Positions 23,133-32,789 of a DNA stretch of 64,000 nt are shown here, piece after piece. Position numbers and translations under genes: made by a program. How positions within the stretch are numbered: the first letter of the stretch is position 1; every line of letters begins with the position of its first letter. The DNA is from Selaginella moellendorffii (lineage: Eukaryota; Streptophyta; Lycopodiopsida; Selaginellales; Selaginellaceae), in NCBI RefSeq assembly GCF_000143415.4, contig NW_003314272.1:55144-119143 (forward strand), given 5' to 3'. The notes under the pieces are model-generated. The model had not been told where the DNA came from and made no database searches. It saw only the letters and a list, made by a program, of their open reading frames with translations.

Positions 23133-24480
23133 TTTCAGAGTATTTACTTAATAAATATTCAGTTTTAAATGGTGATTATTCAGGCAACAGTGATGCTCTG
23201 GCATGGAATTGAAGAGAACTCAACATTCTTCCAAGTGATCTAGCTTCTGGGCCTCAACAACAATTGGTTTTGTTGAGGCATGCTTCTAAAAAGCCTCCAT
23301 GCAGACCCATTACCAGTATGGAATTCCACATCATTAGCTTCCACTTTGGCATTCTTATGAAGACTGCCTTGGCTGCCACATGCCTAGAGCAAGCTTTTTG
23401 GATGTGATAAAAGAGATGCTTCAATACGTTTCCTAAATGGGCATGTAAGTTTCCACATCAAATCCCTCTCAAGCATCTCATCAAACACGCATAGAGATTG
23501 CCCTGTTTGGGCATATGCTGCCAATTGCCTTGCAAGACACTTCATGTCATCTTAAAGAAATACTTGGCTGCCATGCTCCCAATCAGATTTCCTGGTGGTT
23601 GTGGCCTCCAACACTCGCCATTGCTCTAACGCAGATCAAGGGCATCAAGATTCCAGTACTATTGGAATTGTTCATGCAGTCCCATTGGTGTCTTCTTTTG
23701 GCTTATGCAGTGTTCTTTTGGATAGAACTTTGGATCTTGGAGCTTTCAAGCCTTCTTATTCAAAGAAAGAGGAAATCAGTGAAGATTTCTACCTGGATGA
23801 AATGGAGAGTGATGATGGCACTCAAGAGACCAATCTTTTTATGCATTTATTTCCTTTGCTGCATTTGTTAATACTATGGGAAATTCCTGTTTCAGATAGA
23901 GTTTTGCTTAGGGAGATAGTGTGTCATGGAACACAGACTTGTAGAAAATGCCATAAATGCAAAGAGCACCTATGCTGACACCAGATTTCTTGGAACAGCC
24001 TCTTGACCGTCCATGCCAAGTCTGTGATTGTCTTTTCCACTTATGAAGAAATAGGATGTTATCTTCTGTAACATAACGCCAAGCAGGTAAATCAATGCAT
24101 GTTTCAAGAAAATTAGATTTCTTTTAATTCTATGATTTCTGTGTATGCTCTGTTGATGACCTAGTATCATGGAGAGCCATGCAGCACATGCCAACAATGG
24201 GCAGAATCCAAGAGGACATATAGGAAATGTCTTTCTGTCACTTCTTGACGTGGCAGGAGCTCACTCATTGTGAGGACACAAATATGCCTAAACATCATAT
24301 GCCTCATGCGCAGCACAGAAGAAATCTCCTCTCGGGGATCTCTCACAGAGGGGCTGGGATATTTTGCAAGGATGTAAATCTATTGTTTTGAGATATTTTT
24401 AATAATTTTGTAAATTTTAAACTTGTTAAATTGTTGTAAATAGAAATATGAATTTTACAAAAGTTGGATTTTTAGTACAT
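23133..24480. other. Region with unrecognised coding-like fragments
   Basis: At 23595-23978 a plus-strand stretch is open for 127 codons and contains KKEEISEDFYLDEMESDDGT, an acidic segment that looks like real former coding sequence, but the family is unknown and no promoter or intact start is evident. Confidence 0.35.
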
Positions 24481-24559
24481 GTTCTTTGCTTGTAAGCAAA
24501 CCATTTTTTAACTGCACTAACATGAGTTTTATTTCACCATTTTCAAATGATTCCTCCCA

Positions 24560-25053
24560 TGCTCATTCTGATCTGTCCATATCCCATGAAAGCAGATGGA
24601 AACGTGGTAGTACTCCAAAACATAACATCTCCAGCATCTCATGGTGTTCTTCAGTATTGGGAGAAGCTTCTTCACGCTTGGCCTCAGCCTCACCTGTGGA
24701 GAGAAGAACCACACAGATCAAACAAATAGTAAAGCCATGAACATACCTCAAATGGTAGGAGTGTCTCGTCTTGCAGAAGGAAAGCTCGCACAACTAAAAC
24801 CAAGAAAAACAAAGTGAGCCAGTTGAGGAGAAAGAGAAGAGGAAAAAACTTGCCTCAAGCCGCTTGAGAAAAAGTTTGCGATTTTTTCTTCAATATTTTC
24901 ATTAGCACCACCTCCAGCCTTGGACATCATCCTGGCACACCCTGTGAGCAGCAGAACCAAAACATACAGGGTAAAAGAGAGAAAAAGTAATGAGCACCTT
25001 CCTCTGCGACGAAGACCCCATCTCTTTAGCGCATAGCTGAAACTTTTAACCAA
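24560..25053 (-). CDS. Possible short spliced gene or gene fragment
   Basis: On the minus strand, short open pieces are joined by plausible introns: an exon ending near MMSKAGGGANENIEEKI and FFSSGLRQ, an intron (GTTTTTTCC...GGTTTTAG), an exon LCELSFCKTRHSYHL, an intron (GTATGTTC...CTCCACAG), then GEAEAKREEASPNTEEHHEM. The introns have the size and sites of those in the gene island. The joint to the most upstream piece does not keep frame, so the 5' end is unclear. No family was recognised. It could equally be one more gene relic. Confidence 0.3.
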
Positions 25054-25453
25054 AGGTCCTCACTTTTATTTCCCTTTATATAAGTTTTCTAGAGCACAAG
25101 GTGGGTAGTCTCTCTTGCCAACTGGCTCTTCAGTGGCCGAGCGAGACGATGATGAGCGTCTCTGAGCAACTGGAGCGCGGAAGAAACTCGTCATGTGAAA
25201 CATCTTCTAAGTGGAGGAATTCAAGGAGTTATGGGACAACGCCCACATTGCAATGATAACAATCTCATGTAGGACTTACAAGGTCCATCCTAGAGACTCT
25301 TTGTAAAATTTGGTCATGCTAAAACGCGTGTTTCAGTCAATGTCTTAGCTTTATAACTTGTTGATTGTCTATTCAGGAATATACCAAAACCTGATTTGGC
25401 GGGTTGGCAGCGAAGAAACGAGAGACCACGCGAAAGCGGCTAGACTTTGTCTT

Positions 25454-28400
25454 ATGGACTTGCTCCCAGATCTGGATCTATTTGATACTTCCACTGAACA
25501 GGTTTCCTTGTTTCAAGATAAAAAGCCGCCTATTGTTCTCTTTACAGCGGAGAGATGCTGGACTCACAAAAGAAGATGTTGAGAGATGTATTGTAGATGA
25601 AAATGTGGGCGAACTAGACCGTTTGAAGATGTTCCTTTCACCGACAGCTCATCAGGTTTACCCTCCCTAGAAGTGGTGAAAGGTTGTTGGAAATTTTGCT
25701 GCAGCTTCAACAAAGCTGCGCAGTAGCTAAGCTTCCGACAACGTTCCAAGAGTACGGACTACGTGCATATCACGCTCTGATTCCCACGATCAACAGTTCC
25801 CTGGAGCGTTTCAATGCACAAATGCAAGTGAGTGCTCTAATGATATCTTTGATGCATTGATCGGGCTGAGACACTGTAGGTCGCAGTAGGGGAGGCGGTG
25901 AATAGGATTATTCAAAATGGCACGTTTACAAAAGATGTATGCTCTGCCAGTTCCTCAAACATTCGTCTAAAAACATCACAGGTAGTGGGAAGACTCCTGC
26001 CTACAATAATGACTATGCTGACGTCAACTCGGCCAGATGCTGTTGTGTACGCTTGGCTTGAGGCTCTTTGCTCGTTAGTGCCTTTTCTACCTCGAAAGGT
26101 AGTGTGGACAAGGTTTCACCATTTTAGACATTTCGTTTTGACAGGTCCTCACTGAAAGTTTGCTAAAATTGGCTCTATCTAAAGGACAGCCTGACGAGTC
26201 GTCCCAGACAAAAATTCTTTGTGCTCGAATATATGGCTCAACCGCACCCTCCTTAGAAGGAAAATATGTCGAACAAACTTTCCTACAAAAAGCCATGGCA
26301 CTTTGTCAGGTTTGAAATACCAAACCAAACGGTATGGGTACCCCCAGAGCACACTGCCTACTGTGTGCAGGATACGGATTCAGAGGTTCGGGTCTGCATG
26401 TGTCGACAGCTGTATCCATTGTCACGGACGGTTGGATTGGACACAGCCGAGGTATGTTCGTTGAGCCATTGTATTAAGGAAGCTATATTTATCTTCTCTG
26501 CAGAGGGTCGTGCTGCCAGAGCTTTGTGAACTGCTAAGAGATGAGGAAATTCCTGTCCAACATGCATCACTTAAATGTCTATTGGAAATGCTGAGCATGT
26601 TCCCGCCAGAGACGAAACAGTTGAAGATCTTTCCAATCATTCGTTCGTGCGCACAGCATTTTCATTTCTGGTGTTTGCAGTTTATTTGTAGCTAGATGCA
26701 GGTTTTGTGTGCAGCAGGAATCGGAAATGCTTCTGTCTTTGCTGCCGTTTCTTGGAGAAATCCTTGTGAAGGTGCGACACCATCAACATAAAAATCTACT
26801 AAAATAAGAGTTGCAGATGGGACCAGAATTAAAAGAGGAGGATGTGCAGGTTCTTGTGGACTCGTTCAGGTTATTTTGTAGTCACGAAGATGAGAACATA
26901 AGACGAGTAAGCTTAAGTTTCTAAAGCGCGTACGTCTGTATTGACGAAGTTGTCTCCTTTAAGCTCTGTGCATACAATTTCCCAGCCGTGATGAAGTGCA
27001 TGGGCCCACGAAAGCATGTGTGGGGATTGCAAGCAATGTATTTGCACCTCTTTCATGATCCAATGCCCAGAGTTCGCGCTTCAATCGCGGCATCCTTTCA
27101 CGAGGTTGAGTTTGTCATGTCTGGTTTTGATTTTGTTTCGACTACCAATTTAGATTACGAAGATGCTGGGAAAGGACAAGACATCTTTGTATCTGAAGGA
27201 ACCGTTGATTCTTTTGCTTAAAGATACGTCACGAGAGGTACAAGGGTCCCTGCTACCAATTCTCCAGCATGTTTTAGGTGAGTAGAAAGATAAAGAGTTT
27301 CGTATTTTTTATGATGCAGGGATATATTGGTTCTTAACAGGGCAGTTCTCAAGTTCGGGTGAGCACCAAAGATTGGCAACATATGGTGCAATTATTCCAT
27401 ACTTGTTGCAGATGGAAAAGGCTATTAGTAGCACCCACCAGTGGCGTTTACAACTTGATCTTCTTAATGCGTTTCCTCAGCTGCCTGTCGGACTTTCGCT
27501 GGAGAATTATTTCTAGCTACTGAATCTCATATTGCTTCTGCAGGACTATGTTTCCAGCGACCAAATCTTTGAGTACTTCGTACCTATTTGCTTTAGATAT
27601 ATGTCGGACGGGGCGTTGCCAGTTAGATCAGCGGCAACGCTATCTCTTGCAATATTTATACGGTGTGTTTTGTTGCATGCACAAGAATCCTTGCTCACTA
27701 GTTCTTTCTGCAGCCATAATAAACGAACATCCCAGCGTTATGACTTATCACAAAGAGTGATAAAAGACTTCGCAAATGGGCAAAGCTACTGGTCGCGTTT
27801 GGTGTTTATAGAGTTTTGCGAGAGCATGTTGAAGTTCGTCTGCTGTGCTTAAGCCTTGTCATGCTTCATGAAGCTCGGGGTTTTGCAGGACATCAAGCTC
27901 ACAAATGTTCAAAGAACACTTTCTTGAATCAGCAATAGTTGTCCTACAGGTCTGCTCTATGATAAACGTGGAACATGGATTTATCCCTCGGTACAGGATG
28001 CCGTGGCCAGTGTTCGCATGCGAGCGTGCCTACTCATACCTTTGTTAAAAGCAGCCATCAAGCTTCCAGATGATGTCCAGGCACTAGAGCGAATAAACTT
28101 TTTTGCAACACAACGGCTTAATGACAACGATCGCCATGTTGCATCCGTCGCTCGTAGCATTGCGGACTGCCTGAAGCACGCGAACATCAGGCTCCCCGGA
28201 AACGAGAAGTTCTCGCAGGTGCGGAACACCCTAATAACTCCGTGTATTCATGAACGTAGACGCGCAGGCCGAATTTGAAGCCATTGACAAGCAAAAGGAA
28301 GAAGAGGAGTGGAACATGCTGAGCAAGGAAGAGCAAGTAAATTTTGTTTTATATTTGTATCATTGTATAGTTGTTTTGGCAGGATGAGAAGAGGAAGTTG

Positions 28401-28703
28401 GATGATGTACTTCATAGGATGAAGCTGGAACCTCACAAAAGGACCGGACATGCCACCGGTACGTCCACGGCGCGAATGCCCTCCAAAGTCACTGGCAGTC
28501 CCAGTGTCAAAGTAAAAGCTGCTGCACCTGGAGTGTTGAGCTCGGGCGGCAAGCAGAAATCTCCTCCTGCTGCCACCGCTCCTGGCTCGGTCAAAGCGCC
28601 CAACTCAGCGAGACTAGAGTCGGAATCCGAGTCGAGTGACGTCTTCTCTCTACCACAAGCGCGGCCTCAAAGCAAGGCCAAAGCTGGGGTAAGGAGAAGC
28701 TGA
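25454..28703 (+). CDS. PPP4R4-like HEAT-repeat phosphatase regulatory subunit
   Basis: This multi-exon gene with introns of about 45-60 nt encodes a HEAT/ARM-repeat protein resembling regulatory subunit 4 of protein phosphatase 4, a scaffold thought to direct a PP2A-like catalytic subunit. Diagnostic parts in order: MDLLPDLDLFDTSTEQ; LTKEDVERCIVDENVGELDR; DSEVRVCMCRQL (vertebrate form EVRSCMCRQL); RVVLPELCELLRDEE; LCAYNFPAVM; SSDQIFEYFVPICF; GQSYWSRLVFIEFCES; DAVASVRMRACLLIPLLK; then a charged KEEEEWNMLSKEEQDEKRK segment and a Ser-rich disordered tail. An apparent frameshift near 25655 disappears if a 49-nt intron (GTTTAC...TTGCTGCAG) is used. The start is the ATG that opens MDLLPDLD; an upstream in-frame reading extends to 25358 without ATG support. 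It appears intact. Confidence 0.85.
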
Positions 28704-28768
28704 AAATCGAACGGTCATAATACTAAAGCCTAAACCGGTGCGCCTCTAGCTAGGGTTATGCGACTGCA

Positions 28769-29008
28769 ATGATTCAGTGGAAACGAACGCTTCGTAATGT
28801 TCCTGGCATTAGAGGCCTAGCCAGTAGAGTGGGAGGAGACGCTATAAATCATCCAGGTGCTTCTTCCAGCTCGGAGGACAGTGCCCTGCAAAGAGCTTGG
28901 GATGCTGTGGTTGACACCTGGAACTTCATTACCCGGAAGGCTAGGTATGCATTGCGGGGAGGGAGACTTCTTGTGAGCGGCGGGCGGCTTTTAAGAGGAT
29001 TCTTCTAG
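28769..29008 (+). CDS. Small basic protein, 79 residues, unknown
   Basis: An ATG-initiated ORF ends 59 bp before the start of the F-box gene. The product is basic and rich in Arg, Ser and Gly, with one amphipathic stretch (ALQRAWDAVVDTWNFITRKA). The Arg-rich, acid-poor N terminus would suit organelle import, but this is speculative. A TAGGGTTA element lies just upstream at 28752-28759. I recognise no family. It could be part of a 5' leader or a chance ORF. Confidence 0.35.
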   Translation: MIQWKRTLRNVPGIRGLASRVGGDAINHPGASSSSEDSALQRAWDAVVDTWNFITRKARYALRGGRLLVSGGRLLRGFF

Positions 29009-29067
29009 GAGCGACACAAATGGCCTGTGTGTTTCCTCCTTTCTTTCATCATCATTGATGAAGAGCT

Positions 29068-31011
29068 ATGGGAGACGCGTCGGATCCCTTTGACAAGCTT
29101 CCAGATGAGGTCTACCAGCTCATCTTCCACGCGATCTGTGACTGCAAAAGCCTGGTACGCTGCATGGCAGTTTCCAGAGCATTCAAAGAACAATCCGAGC
29201 GTGTCTCGACACTCTGCATCGTTTGCCCGGGCCAGTTCACATCTTATGTTGATAAGCTGCAGCGGATTTTCATGATGGTGAGACGATTCCACAGCTTGGA
29301 AGCTCTCGTTGTTAGAGTTGGGCAACCGAAAGACGAGCCTCCCTCGTGGGCGAGGTGCATGAGATATGCAGAAATTGGATCGTTCGTGGAGAAGTTTATC
29401 TTCATGGCGGCCAAAATTGGCGAGTTTTCAGAGTTTGATTCAGCCTTGCGGGGTCACCCTGTCCACAGAAAAGAGCGGGAGAGCTCGTCAGAAGGCGAAG
29501 GTGAGGCCGTTAGGATGGACAGAGACAGCGTGACGAGCGGCGGGAACAGCTCGACAACTCGCAGTCCTTTGGACGAGGAGGAAAAGGAAGATGAGGATTG
29601 CTCTTGGCCGTTGTCTGACGAGCAGATTTATCCGCAGTTGATCCTGAGGCAAGTTGTGGCTCCCAGCAACGACGTGCTGAAGAGGATGGTGCCCGTTATA
29701 GTATTTGCTATTGTGCAAGGACTGGATGAATTTCGTGATTCAGTGCCAGCATTTGTTCACAAGTTTAAGAAGCTCAAAATGTTTCTACTTGTGGACATGC
29801 TAGAAAGTGTGACGGTTCTCATGCGCGAACACCATATTCAGCAAATTAGAATACGGCAGCAACAAGTGGACGACAGTAAGGACGTAAAAGGCAAGAGTGT
29901 GAATGCGGGTGAGGAGTGTAGCAGCGACTTGATGCAGAAAGGAAAGGAGTGGCTTGAAAGCGACGAAAACAGAGCTTGCAGCTCACGTCGTAAACAAGAT
30001 CAAGGGGAGAGCTCAGGAAGCCAAGGAAATTATGAGGACGAAGAAGATAACGAGGAGGAGCTGAGTCACAGTTCCGAGGGCTGTGCCACGACCCTGGAAG
30101 GAGGAGATAACCAGAGGACTCCCTTTGACGACGCATCGGAGACGTGGAGAAACTGCAAAGGGATTTGCATTCATGGACCGGGCGATAGCAGGGGCGAGCT
30201 CGCTTTCAAGTATCCATTTAAGCGAACTGGTAGAGGGACCAGAGACAACAGGTCTGTTCGAATTGGGAGCTACCGTAGGCGAGAACGCAGTGCAGAATGG
30301 ATGGATGAAAGCGTGAGGAGGCGGCAAGAAAGCAGACACTACAAAGGGCTCAGTTTAAGGAGGAGAGAAGAAAGCAGAGCGTTCAAGACGTGGAAGCTTG
30401 GAAAAAGAGAGCGAGAAAATGGTGACGGCGACGGGAGTTACAGCGCTCAAAGTGTACTGGAGTCTTCCTGTGCATCGTCTTCTTCCCACGCTGACAGTGG
30501 AAGCTACGCTTCTGGAGAGACTTCGGACGGGGTTAGCGCTTCCTTGGATCATCCTTTAGCGTCTTCATGTCCTGCCGAAGGGGCGACGCGGGATTATCAC
30601 ATGGGAGAGAGGTTATCACACGGGAACATGGAGGCATGGAGTGAAACGTGGAACGAGAGACTAGGACGCAGAGCTCGTGAGCTTCCGAGGGAGATGGGGG
30701 GCAATGAGAGTGCTACTGATGTCGGCAGGGAAGCCTTGAGACGTGAGAGGCTACGGGAGGGCGTCCGGAAGAGGCAAATGGAAATTGAAAGAGAAGCGCT
30801 GAGGTTTGATATCACGTTCTGGAGAGCCGATGAGGTTGTTGCTCGCAGCAACTACAGTCTCACGGACGTTTCAATGTGCATTGCAACACATGACGCTAGC
30901 CCACTGTCCATCTCCGAATCGAAGACTCTAGTGTGCTCAGCCCTTGCTGGCCCGCTCCTAGCCGCCACCATTGCTCATGTAAATGAACAAGCAAGTTTCC
31001 ATAACTTGTAA
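29068..31011 (+). CDS. F-box protein with long disordered middle region
   Basis: A single open frame of 647 codons with no intron. Residues 8-55 form an F-box (FDKLPDEVYQLIFHAICDCK, then LVRCMAVSRAFKEQ), the part that binds SKP1 in SCF ubiquitin ligases. The N-terminal arrangement resembles the plant AUF-type F-box proteins. Residues of about 145-180 and 270-590 are low-complexity, Ser/Glu/Arg-rich and probably disordered. The C terminus has a short ordered-looking part (DITFWRADEVVARSNYSLTD and LVCSALAGPLLAATIAHV) that may bind the substrate. No known substrate-binding repeat (LRR, kelch) is seen. The gene converges with the KH-protein gene, with only 54 bp between stop codons. Confidence 0.7.
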   Translation: MGDASDPFDKLPDEVYQLIFHAICDCKSLVRCMAVSRAFKEQSERVSTLCIVCPGQFTSYVDKLQRIFMMVRRFHSLEALVVRVGQPKDEPPSWARCMRYAEIGSFVEKFIFMAAKIGEFSEFDSALRGHPVHRKERESSSEGEGEAVRMDRDSVTSGGNSSTTRSPLDEEEKEDEDCSWPLSDEQIYPQLILRQVVAPSNDVLKRMVPVIVFAIVQGLDEFRDSVPAFVHKFKKLKMFLLVDMLESVTVLMREHHIQQIRIRQQQVDDSKDVKGKSVNAGEECSSDLMQKGKEWLESDENRACSSRRKQDQGESSGSQGNYEDEEDNEEELSHSSEGCATTLEGGDNQRTPFDDASETWRNCKGICIHGPGDSRGELAFKYPFKRTGRGTRDNRSVRIGSYRRRERSAEWMDESVRRRQESRHYKGLSLRRREESRAFKTWKLGKRERENGDGDGSYSAQSVLESSCASSSSHADSGSYASGETSDGVSASLDHPLASSCPAEGATRDYHMGERLSHGNMEAWSETWNERLGRRARELPREMGGNESATDVGREALRRERLREGVRKRQMEIEREALRFDITFWRADEVVARSNYSLTDVSMCIATHDASPLSISESKTLVCSALAGPLLAATIAHVNEQASFHNL

Positions 31012-31065
31012 TACTTTAAGAATCTGTCCTCAAAAATGAAGTGATAAACACGTGAGGACCTACGT

Positions 31066-32587
31066 TCAGGTGCCATAGTAAACGTAGCCGCTGCTGTATT
31101 GTGATCCGTAAGCACTGGGACTGTAGCTCATTCCCGACGCGTACAGGGTGTTTTGAGTTGTATAACTGTAGTCGGAGGTGGTGCAAGTGGTTGCTGCAGT
31201 TGTTCCTGCAGCTCCTGCCATGAAATTCTAGAGAAGAGAAAGCACGAGAGGCGTGGAATCTCAGTGACAACTTCAACGAACCTGAAGCAACTGTTGTGCT
31301 GTTTGAACTTGAGTCGACTGCCCGTGCACTTCGATTGTCATCTCTCCTGGGGCATTGGGAGTCTCTTGTATGCTAATGGTTGCTCCACTTGTCCGCCGCA
31401 TGTAGTTGATATTGGCCCCGGCAGTTCCAATGATTGCATCTGCGTACAAGAGGGGGACCTGGAGCTGCTGACTCACAGTCTACGATTGAACAAAAGGCTT
31501 TGTGAGCAAGCGAAACCTGTAAGTTGTTTACCTCGGCAGGTGCCGCTGGCGTGGTGCTTGTTACATCCACCCGACCAGGATCACCACCATACACGGAGAC
31601 AGCATAATGTTGGCTTTGCGCCTGATCCGCATAGTAGTCGGTTGACGAGTAAGGTGTGGTAGCAGCGACTGTGGGGGTAGCCCATGAAGTAGCAATAGCA
31701 GCAGCTTGCTGTCCTTGTACTTGGCTCGACATAGCGCGCTGTAATTCACCGTTATGAACTTTGTATCCAATGGATCTGGATCCAGCAAAACTCACATTGA
31801 ACTCAAACAGCTGGAGCACGGATCGGTCCACGAGAAACTTGCGCAAATGAGAGACCACAAGCTCCATGGCTTTCTGCACCTTCAAGATTTCGCCTTGGAC
31901 TTCCACCATCCTGTCGTCCGCTAACGCACAAAGTGGGAGCTCCTCTGAGACAACAAGGGTTAACAGCACGTAGCACAAAAGGGCACGAACCAACTGGCAT
32001 GATTCGGACTGTAGCACCCGAGGTCTCCTGTATGGACCTGATTGTCGCACCTTGTCTTCCAATCAGGCTACCAGCTTGTGTAGCGGTGACGAGAAGGCGA
32101 GACTGAACGAGGCCCGAGGGCAAAATGATGTGCTCAACAGGTTCACCGTCGCCACTGGAGCCCTCTGTAACTCGCCGATGGACCCGGAGTAGGCCGTCCA
32201 TTGCGGGTGAGATAGTTGCTTCGGGATCCTCCTTGGCGGAAACGAGCACCTGCACAAGTTGCATTGCATGGCTGGATGCCAAAACTGGCAAAGGCTACGT
32301 ACGATGCGCTCTAGCGTTCCTGGTACACCGTCGAGAATTTTGATGCGCGACCTTGTTTCCTCGCACATTCTCTTGACAAACTCGCCCTTGCGCCCAATAA
32401 TTGCACCAACCTTGTGAAGAGGGACAATGAGCCTAAAGACATTATCCCCTGGCCAGCCGGGCCATTTTCTCTCTCCCGGGGGCGTTTCCTCCTGGGAGCC
32501 AGCGACGGTGCTTGGTAGAGTTACACTGGCAGGGTCCTCGAAGTGTAGGAGGTCGACCGGCTCTCCGATAATCACCGAGCACGCCAT
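31066..32587 (-). CDS. Three-KH-domain RNA-binding protein, PEPPER/FLK-like
   Basis: Minus-strand gene of about five exons. The N terminus reads [20 protein letters not shown], then [17 protein letters not shown] (KH1, GxxG = GRKG). After a short intron comes [20 protein letters not shown] (KH2, GRQG). After two further introns comes [20 protein letters not shown] (KH3, GTAG). The tail is rich in Gly, Ser, Thr and Tyr and ends [10 protein letters not shown]. The WPGWPG lead-in and the [11 protein letters not shown]...[12 protein letters not shown] segment after KH2 are typical of plant PEPPER, FLK and HEN4-type proteins, nuclear RNA binders that act on flowering-time and floral homeotic transcripts in angiosperms. 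Start [10 protein letters not shown]; splice sites agree with the frames. Appears intact. Confidence 0.9.
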
Positions 32588-32789
32588 TCAGGCGCTCTAG
32601 CGAACTCGACAAGAGGAAATGGGAAGAAGAGGCAAACCATGAACAGTGCTATGCCGCCGGAGGCGCTCCATACTTTGCCCTCAAAACCTGGAGCACACAC
32701 AACTAACTTGTGCCACGCGAATATTCCCAGATCTTCATGTGTTTTTTAAAAGAGACAATATCACACAAGACAAGTCAGGACATGCCGGA

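Noticed and set aside
1-25000. LTR retrotransposon with gag-pol
   Set aside because: No reverse transcriptase, integrase or protease motif and no convincing pair of LTRs were seen.
25640-25710. Apparent frameshift in the PPP4R4-like gene
   Set aside because: A 49-nt GT-AG intron restores the frame (TAHQ joined to LQQSCAVAK), in line with the other introns.
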